DNA of 64,000 nt from Ignatzschineria larvae DSM 13226 (GCF_038500265.1 NZ_CP150637.1:583501-647500), one strand, 5' to 3'. Counted from the stretch's first letter, positions 7,732 to 17,828 are shown. Numbers and translations: made by a program. The notes: generated by a model from the sequence alone, not told the origin.

Positions 7732-8577
7732 ATGAGCATAAGTGAATTAGTGATGAGTCTGGAACTTGGGCTCATTTATGGAATAGTCGGGATGGGAATT
7801 TATCTGACCTTTCGGATTATCGATTTCCCCGATCTAACCTGTGATGGAAGTTTCGTTTTAGGTGCGGCTATTTCATCCATTTTAATTAAAGCAGGTGTTG
7901 ATCCCTTTATCTCGTTAATATTCGCTCTTATAGGCGGGGCATTAGCGGGCGCATTAACCGGCATTTTAAATAGTTTTTTTAAAGTGACCGATCTACTTGC
8001 CGGGATTCTCGTGGCCTTTATGCTCTATTCGATTAATTTACACGTAATGAACGGAACCCCCAATATCTCGCTATTAATGTCGCCGACTATTTTTATTACT
8101 AATAATTTGGTGGTATTAGGCGGTATTGCGGTGGTTCTGATCGCACTCTTTACATTCTTACTCAATACAGATATTGGCCTTTCACTACGGGCTGTCGGGC
8201 AGAATAAGCGTCTTTGTATGAATGGTGGCGTGAGTGTCAAATGGATGATTATCCTCGGAGTTGCGATGGGAAATGCGCTAATCGCAATGGGGGGCGCACT
8301 CTTTAGTCAACAGCAAGGTTTTACCGATATTTCAGCTGGCGTGGGCACTATTATTTCAGGATTTGCCGCGGTCATTATTGGGGAGAGAATCTTACCCTTT
8401 CGTTCTATCTGGATTAAGCTTTTGAGCTGTATTGTGGGTTCGATTGTCTACCGTATTGTGACTAGCTTAGCGCTGCACGCAGAATTCTTACATCTGAAGA
8501 GTTATGATTTTAACTTAGTGGCAGGATTATTGATTATCATTATTATGGCGATGCCAGGAGGGAAAAAACGATGCTAA
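7732..8577 (+). CDS. trpY: ABC importer permease (TrpY-like, LivH family)
   Basis: A 281-aa integral inner-membrane permease of the branched-chain/BPD_transp_2 type with about 8-9 hydrophobic helices. The N-terminal LEQ-type segment (LELGLIYGIVGMGIYLTFRI) and the loop LRAVGQNKRLCMNGGVSV (about 153-170), which contacts the ATPase, are as expected for this class. The ATG follows AAAGGA with a 6-nt spacer. Its stop overlaps the start of the ATPase gene by 7 nt, so the two are probably translationally coupled. Confidence 0.8.
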   Translation: MSISELVMSLELGLIYGIVGMGIYLTFRIIDFPDLTCDGSFVLGAAISSILIKAGVDPFISLIFALIGGALAGALTGILNSFFKVTDLLAGILVAFMLYSINLHVMNGTPNISLLMSPTIFITNNLVVLGGIAVVLIALFTFLLNTDIGLSLRAVGQNKRLCMNGGVSVKWMIILGVAMGNALIAMGGALFSQQQGFTDISAGVGTIISGFAAVIIGERILPFRSIWIKLLSCIVGSIVYRIVTSLALHAEFLHLKSYDFNLVAGLLIIIIMAMPGGKKRC

Positions 8578-9326
8578 AGCTCGAAGATATTACCCTCAAA
8601 GTTGGCAAAGGCACGCAACTTGAACGAGTGATCTTAGAGGATCTCTCTTTAGAGGTAAAAAAGGGGGAGTTTCTCGTTGTGATCGGTGGTAATGGTGCCG
8701 GTAAATCAACAGTTTTTAATACTATTTCCGGGTTTATGAAACCCGAGAAAGGACGAATCCTCATCGATGGCGTAGATGTCACGAAAAGCTCGCAAAAAGC
8801 GCGGGCGAAGCTAGTCTCGATTGTCATGCAGGACCCAAGAATGGGAACTATGGAGAATATGTCCATTTTAGAAAATATGGCATTTTCTTATAAACGGGGG
8901 CAGAATCGAGGGTTTAAATTATTTAATAGCGATAAACGCCGGCAATTTTTTCAAGAGAAATTATCCCTGTTAGAGATGAATCTTGAAAATAGATTGCACG
9001 AGATGGTGAGCAATTTATCCGGCGGGCAACGTCAAGCATTGAGTTTGGTAATGTCGATTATGGCAGAATCTAAGGTGCTCTTACTCGATGAGATTACGGC
9101 AGCACTTGATCCTAAAATTGCAGAACATGTGATGGCATTGGCAGATAAACTCGTGCGGGAGCAGAATCTTACCTGCATAATGATTACCCACAATATGGAG
9201 CATGCTATTCGTTATGGTGATCGCACTGTATTGTTAAAAGAAGGGCGATTCTGTAAATCTTATAGTCGAGAAGAGAAATCGAAATTAACGGTTTTTGATT
9301 TGACGCGAGAATTTACCGATGCGTAA
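8571..9326 (+). CDS. trpZ: ABC importer ATPase (TrpZ-like)
   Basis: A 251-aa cytoplasmic ATP-binding subunit. Walker A is GGNGAGKST (39-47), the ABC signature is LSGGQRQ (about 144-150), Walker B is VLLLDE followed by the D-loop TAALD, and the H-loop is MITHNMEHA. These are all intact. GGAGGG within the end of the permease gene serves as its Shine-Dalgarno. It completes the importer. No clear terminator follows within 200 bp. Confidence 0.85.
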   Translation: MLKLEDITLKVGKGTQLERVILEDLSLEVKKGEFLVVIGGNGAGKSTVFNTISGFMKPEKGRILIDGVDVTKSSQKARAKLVSIVMQDPRMGTMENMSILENMAFSYKRGQNRGFKLFNSDKRRQFFQEKLSLLEMNLENRLHEMVSNLSGGQRQALSLVMSIMAESKVLLLDEITAALDPKIAEHVMALADKLVREQNLTCIMITHNMEHAIRYGDRTVLLKEGRFCKSYSREEKSKLTVFDLTREFTDA

Positions 9327-9539
9327 TAGGGATATCATGAGAGATGTAGTGGATTCATAATGGATTCATAATTATACGAAATAGCATGTTAGATTAGTTT
9401 CTCAAATGGAACCTCTTCGCGTGATTGCTCTGAGGGAGCTCATATATCGCTATCTTTCCCACCTTGTTAGGAGAGATGCTACAATATTGATATAACATTT
9501 TTATATGACAACTATATATATCCATTATTGTACGCACTT

Positions 9540-10175
9540 ATGATTATTATCGCTGAAGATCTATTGTTACAAGCCTCTCTTGATGGAGAGGTTCTTTTAG
9601 ATCAAGTCAAAACAAAATTGTTGGCAACAGAAACCCAAGCAATGGGAAAATTAGCCGCGATATTGCCACGTAAGCAATATAAGAAGGCTACAGAACAGAT
9701 TCTAACGTTAAAACAACGCTATTATCCTGATAATCGATCCTTATTGCCTATATTGAGCTTTAAACAACGAGGCCAAACTGCCGGTACTGCCCATTTGCAA
9801 AAGTGGGAGATTCGGCTAAATCCTATTTTATTAGCAGAGAATAGCACCTCTTTTATCGATGAGGTTCTGCCCCATGAATATGCGCATCTTTTAGTTTATG
9901 CGCTCTATGGGCGAGTTCAACCCCATGGCAAAGAGTGGCAACAAATGATGGAATATGTGATGAATCTGCCGGCTAAGCGAACGCATCAATTTGATACTGC
10001 CCGCAGTAGCACCAAACAATATCGCCGCTTTACTTATCAATGTGAGTGCAAAACGCACGAATTAACGGCGATTCGTCACAATCGTTTTCAGCAAGGAAAA
10101 GCGCGATACCATTGCCGGCAATGTGGACAGATTTTAAGGCCGATAGTGGACTCAACCGAATCATCACAATTTTGA
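9540..10175 (+). CDS. sprT: SprT-like zinc metalloprotease
   Basis: A protein of about 211 aa with the SprT-like fold. The zinc-binding HEYAH motif (about 112-116) is followed by a third His in QPHGKEW (about 129). A C-terminal zinc ribbon is formed by CECKTH (about 168) and CRQCG (about 192). E. coli SprT is about 165 aa; the surplus here is N-terminal. The start is uncertain. A TTG at 9528 and the ATG at 9540 are in frame and neither has a good Shine-Dalgarno. It may be involved in DNA-protein crosslink or stress functions by analogy with SprTN/Spartan, but the bacterial role is poorly defined. The ttcA promoter overlaps its end. Confidence 0.72.
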   Translation: MIIIAEDLLLQASLDGEVLLDQVKTKLLATETQAMGKLAAILPRKQYKKATEQILTLKQRYYPDNRSLLPILSFKQRGQTAGTAHLQKWEIRLNPILLAENSTSFIDEVLPHEYAHLLVYALYGRVQPHGKEWQQMMEYVMNLPAKRTHQFDTARSSTKQYRRFTYQCECKTHELTAIRHNRFQQGKARYHCRQCGQILRPIVDSTESSQF

Positions 10176-10201
10176 GTCGAGCCGATAGAGAGTGCTACAA
10201 T
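10172..10201 (+). promoter_or_regulatory. candidate ttcA promoter
   Basis: TTGAGT (10172-10177), 18-bp spacer, TACAAT (10196-10201). The -35 overlaps the sprT stop codon. Confidence 0.45.
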
Positions 10202-10268
10202 AGCCGCCAATAAATGGATATTGATAGCAACTCAAATAGCGTGCTATTTAGAATATAGTAGAGGAACT

Positions 10269-11276
10269 ATGGCAGAACACAACTCTTCGGCACTCATCAC
10301 AAATTTAACAGAATCAACGAGCGGAACAGATAGCACTATAACTTCCCAAGCATCCGTAATATCGGAGGTATCTGAATCGATGGAGCCGGTGATCTCGGAA
10401 GTATGTATGCGTGAACAATCTCACTACTCTGTGTCAGAGAAAAAGCTTGAGAAACGTCTACGCCGGCAAGTGGGTAGAGCGATTATGGATTATGAGATGA
10501 TCGAAGAGGGCGATCGAGTGATGGTCTGCCTTTCTGGTGGGAAGGATTCTTATGCGCTTTTAGATCTACTGCGCAAATTACAGGAGAAAGCGCCTGTGAA
10601 ATTTGAACTCTTTGCGGTTAATCTTGATCAGAAACAGCCCGGATTTCCCGAAGAAGTTTTGCCGAATTACTTACGCTCTATCAATGTACCTTTTGAGATT
10701 ATTGAACGAGATACTTATTCTGTCGTGAAGCGGGTTATTCCAGAAGGGAAAACCACTTGTAGCCTCTGTTCGAGGTTACGCCGAGGAGTACTCTATCAAT
10801 ATGCTAAAGATCATGGGTTTAATAAGATTGCATTAGGTCATCATCGGGATGATATGGTGGAAACACTCTTTATGAACCTGTTCTTTGGCGGTACGATGAA
10901 ATCGATGCCACCGAAGTTGAGAAGTGATGATGGAGAAAATATCCTCATTCGACCGCTTGCATACTGTGAAGAGAAAGATCTGATCAAATACGCACAGATG
11001 CGCCAATTTCCGATTATCCCTTGTAATCTTTGTGGATCACAAGATGGGCTGCAACGGCAAAGTACCAAATCAATGCTTGCAGAATGGGAGGCGAAATATC
11101 CAGGGCGGATGGATTCTATCTTTCGAGCGATGTGTAATATCAAACCCTCACAACTAGCTGATTATCAATTATTTGATTTTAAAGAATTTAAAGTTAAGGC
11201 AGACGATGAGCAGAATCAATCTATTGCAAATGGTAGGGAAGATAGCGTGAGAGAAGCCTTAAATTGGTTAGGGTAG
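10269..11276 (+). CDS. ttcA: tRNA 2-thiocytidine(32) synthetase TtcA
   Basis: Adds sulfur to C2 of cytidine 32 in certain tRNAs, using ATP and an iron-sulfur cluster. The PP-loop ATPase motif SGGKDS is at about 89-94. The Fe-S cysteines are in TTCSLCSRL (about 164/167) and PCNLCGSQ (about 252). Start chosen at ATG 10269 (GAGGAACT upstream). An upstream in-frame TTG (10221) would add 16 residues but has no Shine-Dalgarno. The first 55 residues are a Ser/Thr/Glu-rich low-complexity stretch not found in E. coli TtcA (311 aa), so the true start could be even further inside. Length from 10269 is 335 aa. Confidence 0.9.
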   Translation: MAEHNSSALITNLTESTSGTDSTITSQASVISEVSESMEPVISEVCMREQSHYSVSEKKLEKRLRRQVGRAIMDYEMIEEGDRVMVCLSGGKDSYALLDLLRKLQEKAPVKFELFAVNLDQKQPGFPEEVLPNYLRSINVPFEIIERDTYSVVKRVIPEGKTTCSLCSRLRRGVLYQYAKDHGFNKIALGHHRDDMVETLFMNLFFGGTMKSMPPKLRSDDGENILIRPLAYCEEKDLIKYAQMRQFPIIPCNLCGSQDGLQRQSTKSMLAEWEAKYPGRMDSIFRAMCNIKPSQLADYQLFDFKEFKVKADDEQNQSIANGREDSVREALNWLG

Positions 11277-11396
11277 CCCTTAACTATTGATTGTTGAAAT
11301 TTATTACCCTCTATTTATCAATAAAAAACATTAAACATTGGTTATATAACATATTAAAAATTATTTTATAATAAGTAAACATAATGTAGGTCAAGT

Positions 11397-11424
11397 TTGA
11401 TAATGTATTCTCGTGTTATATTAT
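11397..11424 (+). promoter_or_regulatory. candidate pflB promoter
   Basis: TTGATA (11397-11402), 16-bp spacer, TATTAT (11419-11424). This leaves a 5' leader of about 240 nt. No clear FNR box (TTGAT-N4-ATCAA) was found at the usual distance. Confidence 0.4.
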
Positions 11425-11514
11425 CGGCAGTACTATCGAGAGCATCAAATAAGCGTTTTGGTATCAGTAATATGCGGAGTTTAACAAATTATACCAACGC
11501 ACTTAAGAGAGATT

Positions 11515-11571
11515 CTTGACGGGTGTCGCGGTCAAGACTGTACGAGGCACTAAGTAAAGAAACTTGTACAG
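11515..11571 (+). other. structured leader upstream of pflB
   Basis: Two adjacent hairpins are predicted: CTTGAC (11515-11520) with GTCAAG (11531-11536), and CTGTAC (11538-11543) with GTACAG (11566-11571). Both lie about 100 nt before the pflB start codon. The function is unknown. It could be mRNA-stabilising or regulatory. Confidence 0.4.
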
Positions 11572-11670
11572 GGAATGCTAAGGGATATCGACCTACAGGA
11601 GTTTAAGGCAAGATACTTTCCTCAAAGATCACGACAAATTTTTGGTTCCATTATCAAAAGGACACAAATC

Positions 11671-13953
11671 ATGTTGGATTTAAAAGAAAAATTTGCGAAA
11701 GCTTGGGATGGTTTTAAACAAGGTGAATGGCAAGAAGGCGTTAATGTACGTGACTTCATTCAAAAGAACTATACCCCTTATGAAGGCGATGAGTCTTTCT
11801 TAGCTGGAGCAACGCCAGCAACTACTCAATTATGGGAGAAAGTACTCGAAGGTATTAAGATCGAGAACCAAACCCACGCACCTGTAGATTTTGATACCGA
11901 TAAAGCCTCTACGATCACTGCGCATGATGCCGGTTATATCGAAGAAGATTTGGAGAAAATCGTAGGTTTACAAACTGATGCGCCTTTGAAACGTGCCATT
12001 ATCCCCTTTGGTGGTATCAAAATGGTGGAAGGCTCTTGTAAAGCGTATGATCGTGAGCTTGACCCTGATTTGAAAAAAATCTTCACTGAATACCGTAAAA
12101 CCCATAATCAAGGGGTTTTTGATGTCTATACTCCTGATATTCTAAAATGTCGTAAATCAGGGGTTTTAACAGGTTTGCCTGATGCCTATGGTCGAGGCCG
12201 TATTATCGGGGATTATCGCCGCGTTGCGCTCTACGGCATTGATTTCTTGATGGAAGATAAATTCAAGCAATTTGCCTCACTACAATCTCGGTTAGAAGCG
12301 GGTGAAGATTTAGAGATGACGATTCAGCTTCGGGAAGAGATCGCTGAGCAACATCGCGCACTTGGCCAAATGAAAGAGATGGCGGCGAAATATGGCTTTG
12401 ATATCTCAGGTCCTGCAACCACAGCACAAGAAGCGGTGCAATGGACTTACTTTGCTTACCTTGCGGCAGTCAAATCGCAAAATGGGGCGGCGATGTCCTT
12501 TGGTCGAGTATCAACATTCTTAGATATCTACATTCAACGGGATATTGAAGCAGGGCGCTTAACAGAAGTCGAAGCGCAGGAGCTGATTGACCATTTAGTG
12601 ATGAAATTACGGATGGTGCGTTTCTTACGAACCCCTGAATATGATGAACTCTTCTCAGGCGATCCTATTTGGGCCACAGAATCCCTTGCAGGTATGGGCT
12701 TAGATGGACGGACATTAGTGACTAAAAATACCTTCCGCTTCCTCAATACACTCTACACAATGGGGCCATCGCCTGAGCCTAACTTAACGGTGTTATGGTC
12801 AGAACAGCTCCCACAAGGCTTTAAAGAGTATGCGGCGAAAGTTTCGATCGATACTTCATCGATTCAATATGAGAATGATGACTTAATGCGCCCGGACTTT
12901 GGTAGCGATGATTATGCGATTGCCTGCTGTGTGAGCCCGATGATTGTGGGTAAACAGATGCAGTTCTTTGGTGCTCGTGCCAACCTTGCGAAAACACTGC
13001 TCTACAGTATCAATGGTGGTATGGATGAGAAGATGAAGATGCAAGTAGGACCTAAACATGCGCCGATGACTGATGAGATCTTGGATTACGATAAAGTAAT
13101 GGCAAGTATGGATCAATTTATGGATTGGTTAGCGACACAATATGTCACAGCCCTTAATGTCATTCACTATATGCATGATAAGTATAGCTATGAAGCGGCC
13201 TTGATGGCGTTACATGATCGTGATGTTTATCGGACAATGGCTTGTGGTATTGCCGGTCTTTCAGTGGCGGCGGATTCACTTTCAGCGATTAAATATGCCA
13301 AAGTTAGACCGATTCGGGATGAAGATGGCATTGCCGTAGATTTTGAGATCGAAGGGGAGTATCCACAATTTGGTAACAATGATGCCCGAGTGGATGATAT
13401 TGCGTGTGATCTTGTTGAGCGCTTTATGAAGAAAATTCAGAAATTGCCAACCTATCGTAATGCAGTACCTACCCAATCTGTCTTAACCATTACCTCCAAT
13501 GTGGTATATGGTAAGAAAACAGGAAATACCCCGGATGGTCGCCGCGCAGGTGAGCCTTTTGGCCCTGGTGCAAACCCAATGCATGGTCGAGATCAGAAAG
13601 GGGCGATTGCTTCATTAACGTCTGTGGCGAAGATTCCTTATGCTTATGCGAAAGATGGGATCTCTTATACTTTCTCAATCGTACCGAATGCTTTAGGGAA
13701 AGATGATCAAGCGCGTAAAGCGAACCTTGCGGGGATGATGGATGGATATTTCCATCATGATAGTGAGTTTGAAGGTGGACAACATCTGAATGTAAATGTG
13801 ATGAATCGTGAGATGTTACTCGATGCGATGGATCACCCTGAGAAATACCCACAACTTACTATTCGGGTATCGGGTTATGCGGTTCGGTTTAATGCATTGA
13901 CCAGAGAACAGCAGCAAGATGTGGTGACTCGGACCTTTACACAGACGATGTAG
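11671..13953 (+). CDS. pflB: pyruvate formate-lyase (formate C-acetyltransferase)
   Basis: Glycyl-radical enzyme converting pyruvate and CoA to acetyl-CoA and formate under anaerobiosis. With the start at ATG 11671 the protein has 760 aa, the same as E. coli PflB, and begins [15 protein letters not shown]. An in-frame ATG 96 nt upstream gives an unrelated extension. AAAAGGA precedes 11671. The catalytic Cys-Cys pair is in [10 protein letters not shown] (about 418-419). The radical Gly is in RVSGYAVRF, at about residue 735. The activase pflA follows 250 nt downstream behind a terminator-like hairpin. No focA formate channel is adjacent, unlike in enterobacteria. Confidence 0.96.
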   Translation: MLDLKEKFAKAWDGFKQGEWQEGVNVRDFIQKNYTPYEGDESFLAGATPATTQLWEKVLEGIKIENQTHAPVDFDTDKASTITAHDAGYIEEDLEKIVGLQTDAPLKRAIIPFGGIKMVEGSCKAYDRELDPDLKKIFTEYRKTHNQGVFDVYTPDILKCRKSGVLTGLPDAYGRGRIIGDYRRVALYGIDFLMEDKFKQFASLQSRLEAGEDLEMTIQLREEIAEQHRALGQMKEMAAKYGFDISGPATTAQEAVQWTYFAYLAAVKSQNGAAMSFGRVSTFLDIYIQRDIEAGRLTEVEAQELIDHLVMKLRMVRFLRTPEYDELFSGDPIWATESLAGMGLDGRTLVTKNTFRFLNTLYTMGPSPEPNLTVLWSEQLPQGFKEYAAKVSIDTSSIQYENDDLMRPDFGSDDYAIACCVSPMIVGKQMQFFGARANLAKTLLYSINGGMDEKMKMQVGPKHAPMTDEILDYDKVMASMDQFMDWLATQYVTALNVIHYMHDKYSYEAALMALHDRDVYRTMACGIAGLSVAADSLSAIKYAKVRPIRDEDGIAVDFEIEGEYPQFGNNDARVDDIACDLVERFMKKIQKLPTYRNAVPTQSVLTITSNVVYGKKTGNTPDGRRAGEPFGPGANPMHGRDQKGAIASLTSVAKIPYAYAKDGISYTFSIVPNALGKDDQARKANLAGMMDGYFHHDSEFEGGQHLNVNVMNREMLLDAMDHPEKYPQLTIRVSGYAVRFNALTREQQQDVVTRTFTQTM

Positions 13954-14054
13954 TGGGTAAGAGATCAATCAGGGAGATGAGTCTATTGTGTAAACAAAAT
14001 TCTCAATCAAATCGTTAAGATATCTCCCGTATTTGAAAGACCTTTGTTATCGTC

Positions 14055-14094
14055 GAGTCCCCGATAGTGAAATATTGGGGACTCTCTTCTTTTT
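14055..14094 (+). terminator. terminator between pflB and pflA
   Basis: GAGTCCCC (14055-14062) pairs with GGGGACTC (14077-14084), followed by a T-rich tract. pflA therefore probably has its own promoter or lives on read-through. Confidence 0.75.
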
Positions 14095-14204
14095 GATCCG
14101 CAGTAGAGAAAGTAATATTGGTAGATTGTTATGATAGATTTTGATGCGAGATCTGTATGAGAGATCTATGAGAGATATTCATTTTCGGCGGTAAGGAGTT
14201 TTTT

Positions 14205-14945
14205 ATGTCTGTACTTGGTCGTATTCATTCTATTGAATCTTGCGGAACTGTCGATGGTCCCGGCATTCGTTTTATTGCTTTTTTTCAAGGATGTCTATTA
14301 CGCTGCCTCTATTGCCATAATCGTGATACGTGGAATTTACGGGGTGGACGATTAGTCACCGTAGATGAACTGATGCAAGAAGCCCACGCTTATCGTCATT
14401 TTATGAAGGCTTCTGGCGGTGGTGTTACCGCTTCCGGCGGTGAGGCGGTATTGCAGGCAGAATTTGTCCGGGATTGGTTTCGAGCCGCACAAGCTGATGG
14501 TCTTAATACCTGTTTAGATACGAATGGTTTTGTTCGGCAATATAATAATATTATTGATGAGTTAATCGATGCTACAGATCTTGTAATGCTCGATTTAAAA
14601 CAGATCAATGATGAGGTTCATCGGAAATTAGTTGAGGTTCCTAATCGCCGGCCTTTAGAGTTTGCTCGCTATCTTGCCAAAAGAGGGCAGCGTACCTGGA
14701 TTCGATATGTGGTTGTACCGGGTTATACAGATGATGATGATTCAGCGCATCGCCTAGGGCAGTTTACAGAGAATATGACAAATATCGAGAAAATCGAGTT
14801 ACTACCCTATCATGAGCTTGGAAAGCATAAATGGGAAGCCTATAATGAGCCCTATAAGCTTGAGGGCGTTCACTCCCCACCGCCGGAGACATTAGAGCGG
14901 ATTAAAACTATTCTCACATCCTATGGGCATACTGTGACTTATTAA
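14205..14945 (+). CDS. pflA: pyruvate formate-lyase activating enzyme
   Basis: Radical SAM enzyme that abstracts hydrogen from the PflB glycine. Its 4Fe-4S motif CLLRCLYC gives Cys30, Cys34 and Cys37, the canonical C-x3-C-x2-[12 protein letters not shown] (about 71-81) is the conserved activase segment. The 246-aa length equals E. coli PflA, and the C-terminal [20 protein letters not shown] block is typical. AAGGAG is 8 nt before ATG. It is paired with pflB upstream. Confidence 0.95.
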   Translation: MSVLGRIHSIESCGTVDGPGIRFIAFFQGCLLRCLYCHNRDTWNLRGGRLVTVDELMQEAHAYRHFMKASGGGVTASGGEAVLQAEFVRDWFRAAQADGLNTCLDTNGFVRQYNNIIDELIDATDLVMLDLKQINDEVHRKLVEVPNRRPLEFARYLAKRGQRTWIRYVVVPGYTDDDDSAHRLGQFTENMTNIEKIELLPYHELGKHKWEAYNEPYKLEGVHSPPPETLERIKTILTSYGHTVTY

Positions 14946-14989
14946 AGAGATTGGGAGATTTTGCAAGCGAGATTTTGCAGGAAAAATTT

Positions 14990-15120
14990 TATAGTAAATT
15001 TGGTTTAAGAAAAATGGTTTTAAACAACACTTGCAAGATGCGGGATAGAACCGCTTCCTTACTTATTACAACCGATGCGCCGGCATTTAAATGAGCTTAT
15101 TTTGAACCGATCTTACTATA
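14990..15120 (+). repeat. TATAGTAA element, copy B (internal deletion)
   Basis: Same orientation as copy A and both ends intact, but only 131 bp. About 42 bp are missing after GGTTTTAAACA, where full copies carry an extra block flanked by short AACA-like direct repeats. It lies between the convergent pflA and xpaC-like genes. Confidence 0.85.
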
Positions 15121-15151
15121 GAAAGCGAGATTTCCGAAAAATAGTCTAACA

Positions 15152-15191
15152 AAAAGCCGATCCTGCACTCTGAATGGCATGATCGGTTTTT
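15152..15191. terminator. bidirectional terminator
   Basis: AAAAAGCCGATC (15152-15162) and GATCGGTTTTT (15181-15191) form a hairpin with a U-run on either strand. It separates convergent pflA and the xpaC-like gene. Confidence 0.75.
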
Positions 15192-15233
15192 ATTGGGTGA
15201 GAAATGATATTCGTGGATTAGTTTTCTCGTGAT

Positions 15234-16526
15234 TTATTTACCCTTAAATCCTTGCGATTTTAACAGTTGGTTCGCCACTCTGATTTGATGTTCAAGGGCA
15301 TCGCTCTCTTGAAGTAACTGCTCTTGAGCTTCAATATCACTGCTATTCACGCTAATTTGTCTCGTATTTGCCGTATGATTTTGATTTGAAGGTCTTTCTC
15401 TTGTGAGTGAATAATCAGAATCGGTTGCATATCCTTTGCTGCGCATCAGGGTATTACCGAGATTAAGCTCTGTCTGTAGCACTGATAGATCTGTTTCTAC
15501 CAATCGTCCTGCTTCTTCTTTGAAAGCTTTACGGAAATTACGCATCGAATCCATGACTTGAACATGCATGTCACGTACCGCATTCATATCTTGGCGATAA
15601 ATTTTGAGATACATCTGTAATTGCATCTGTACAGAAGGAAGAAAAGTATTGAGGAAGCGACCTGCACTTAATACGTTACGTTCATCTTTTTCAATAGCAT
15701 CAACCATCTGCCGTGTATAAATAATAATTTGATCCACGTGTTGTTTAATGCTTCCTGGCATATCGAGATTTTCTTGTTCAATCACAGTCAGTACTTCAAT
15801 ATGACGGCGCACTAACTCATATTTGGCATTTTGTTGACGTAGAATCTGTTCTTCCATAGCTCGTTGTTCAGCTTGTTGTTGCAATATTTTAGCTTCTTCG
15901 GCAATACGCTGTTCTTCCTCTAAATAGGCTTCTCGCTCTTCTTTATTCATAAAGTAAGAACCAAATTTCCGGCGAATATCTTCCGGTGCTAATATGCCAA
16001 AAGCCAACAAGATGGCGAAGGCAATGAGTGCCCAAAGCGGGAATAGGGAGAGTAATGGCAGATGGTTATCTTGTAACGCACCATAGAGGAATAGAATCGC
16101 TAAGGGAATCGTCAGCCAGAAGATGCGATTACCAATATGCCGATCGCGAATGCCGACGACAGCGGTAAATAACCCACCCACTAAAAGAGACACTGGCCAA
16201 GCACCGCTTAAGGCCGTGATAATCGTTGCAATAATCCCCACACCGGTTGCAAAACGATTAGGACGTGCCGGGAACATCATTACAAAGCCGAGATAAGTAC
16301 TAAAAAGGGTAAACCCCGAACCCACTAAAAGTTTTGGCGGAATAATATTCGTAAAAATTTCCGCTAAAACCCCGCACGCAAATCCTTTGCCGTGATCGAT
16401 AAGACGCAATATAGTTGATTTAACCCGACTAAATCCTTTAGTCAGTGGGGTTTCAGCTCTGTTTAAAAAAGGTCTAATAATGCGATATCCGATATAGACA
16501 ACAATGAGAAATGCAATAAACGGCAT
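15234..16526 (-). CDS. XpaC-like membrane protein (5-bromo-4-chloroindolyl phosphate hydrolysis family)
   Basis: A 430-aa protein. The first 200 residues hold an N-terminal membrane anchor and about five further hydrophobic segments. An extended Gln/Glu/Arg-rich helix (about 205-250, coiled-coil-like) follows, and then a helical C-terminal XpaC-type domain. Bacillus XpaC was named for hydrolysis of an indolyl phosphate; its real role is unknown. Throughout bacteria it is paired with TelA, as here, where telA lies directly upstream on the same strand. AAGGAAG precedes the ATG. No active-site motif can be picked out, so enzyme activity should not be assumed. Confidence 0.68.
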   Translation of the reverse strand: MPFIAFLIVVYIGYRIIRPFLNRAETPLTKGFSRVKSTILRLIDHGKGFACGVLAEIFTNIIPPKLLVGSGFTLFSTYLGFVMMFPARPNRFATGVGIIATIITALSGAWPVSLLVGGLFTAVVGIRDRHIGNRIFWLTIPLAILFLYGALQDNHLPLLSLFPLWALIAFAILLAFGILAPEDIRRKFGSYFMNKEEREAYLEEEQRIAEEAKILQQQAEQRAMEEQILRQQNAKYELVRRHIEVLTVIEQENLDMPGSIKQHVDQIIIYTRQMVDAIEKDERNVLSAGRFLNTFLPSVQMQLQMYLKIYRQDMNAVRDMHVQVMDSMRNFRKAFKEEAGRLVETDLSVLQTELNLGNTLMRSKGYATDSDYSLTRERPSNQNHTANTRQISVNSSDIEAQEQLLQESDALEHQIRVANQLLKSQGFKGK

Positions 16527-16653
16527 AGAAACTTCCTTATAAGCTTATAAAGCGATCCCTTAGATTTCGATGAACAGGATCGAAACTAAGGGATATGAAG
16601 AGCGATCTTGGCCTACATCGCTGATAACGATGAGAGATCTGATGTTAAAATAG

Positions 16654-16685
16654 GGCGCAAACTCAATGATCACTTGCGCCTCTTT
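16654..16685 (-). terminator. hairpin between telA and xpaC-like gene
   Basis: GGCGCAA (16654-16660) pairs with TTGCGCC (16674-16680). On the minus strand it lies just after the telA stop and is followed by CTATTTT, a modest U-tract. It may attenuate rather than fully stop transcription into the xpaC-like gene. Confidence 0.5.
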
Positions 16686-16694
16686 TAAAATATA

Positions 16695-17828
16695 TTAGCT
16701 CTGATATTTATCAACAACAGCCCCAATACGTTGACGAAGATTATCTTCCATTTGACCAAGTTCAACTTCCACTTCTGCACGGCGATGACGAGCTTCTGTC
16801 GCAATACGCATAGTCTCTTCAATGGTATTGACTAAGCGATCTTGTACTTCCCGAATGGTTTCGATATCAACGACTGAACGTTCAATCTCGGTCGCTGTTG
16901 CGATACTATTTTGTTGTAACGCTTCAGCATTACGGCGAAGTAGTTCATTGGTGGTATCAGAGACATCTTTCTGTAATTTTGCAGCTTTTCCTTGTTGATC
17001 TAGTGAAAGTGCCAAAACCATCTGATTTTTCCAAACAGGAAGCGTCGTTAAGATACTGCCTTGGATCTTTTCTGCTAACTGCTGGTTATTGTTTTGCATA
17101 ATACGAATTTGCGGCGCTGTTTGCATAGCAATCGCTTTAGAAATCTCAAGATCGTGCAGACGACGCTCAAAGCGATTGAGATTTTCCATCAAATCTTTCA
17201 CTTTTTGGGTATCAAGGAGATCTTTACTCTCATCAGCTTGTGTTTGTAAACGAGGTAACTCCGTCATTTTGATCTCTTCAATCTTCTTTTTGCCGGCAGT
17301 GACAAAGAGACTAATCTCTTTATAGTACTCAAAGTTTTTCAGATAGAGCTGTTCAAGACGCTCATTATCACGAAGTAATCCCACCATAGATTGATCAAGA
17401 TGCGCTGCGATCGTATCTACTTGTGAAGTGAGTGTCATATGATCGATCTTTTCAGCGGCATTTTTTCTAAAGAAGCTGCCAATAATCGGTAATTTCGCAA
17501 GGAAGCTATTGTTTTGATCCTCTTTTGTTAATGGATCATATTCCCGAACTTTGGAGATTAATGAACCTAATTGATCCCCAATTACGCCAGAATCCTTGCC
17601 TTTGACACCTTGTAGCAGGGTATCGGCAAATTTTGCGATCTCTGACATGGGCTTAACACCGTAGCCCAGAACTTCACTTGCTTGATTAATATCGATATTT
17701 TGACTTATTTCATCAATACGAACGAGATCTTGACTATTCTCTTTAGGGTCTTCCCCTTTGCTAAAAGCAGTAAGATCAGTGGGGTTAATCGTTTGTAATG
17801 CTGTGTTATTGTTGCTTGTAGTATTCAT
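16695..17828 (-). CDS. telA: TelA-family toxic anion resistance protein
   Basis: A 377-aa, almost entirely alpha-helical cytoplasmic protein of the TelA/KlaA family (PF05816), linked historically to tellurite resistance and to cell-envelope stress. The family core is visible: DNERLEQLYLKNFEYYKEISLFVTAG (about 154-179) and the long regularly charged C-terminal helices. The biochemical activity of TelA proteins is not established. It is followed by an XpaC-like membrane protein on the same strand, the usual partner. No ter genes are nearby. Confidence 0.85.
   Translation of the reverse strand: MNTTSNNNTALQTINPTDLTAFSKGEDPKENSQDLVRIDEISQNIDINQASEVLGYGVKPMSEIAKFADTLLQGVKGKDSGVIGDQLGSLISKVREYDPLTKEDQNNSFLAKLPIIGSFFRKNAAEKIDHMTLTSQVDTIAAHLDQSMVGLLRDNERLEQLYLKNFEYYKEISLFVTAGKKKIEEIKMTELPRLQTQADESKDLLDTQKVKDLMENLNRFERRLHDLEISKAIAMQTAPQIRIMQNNNQQLAEKIQGSILTTLPVWKNQMVLALSLDQQGKAAKLQKDVSDTTNELLRRNAEALQQNSIATATEIERSVVDIETIREVQDRLVNTIEETMRIATEARHRRAEVEVELGQMEDNLRQRIGAVVDKYQS

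Noticed and set aside
11575-11670. N-terminal extension of PflB
   Set aside because: Residues before [15 protein letters not shown] do not match PflB, which aligns end to end from ATG 11671 with a good Shine-Dalgarno.
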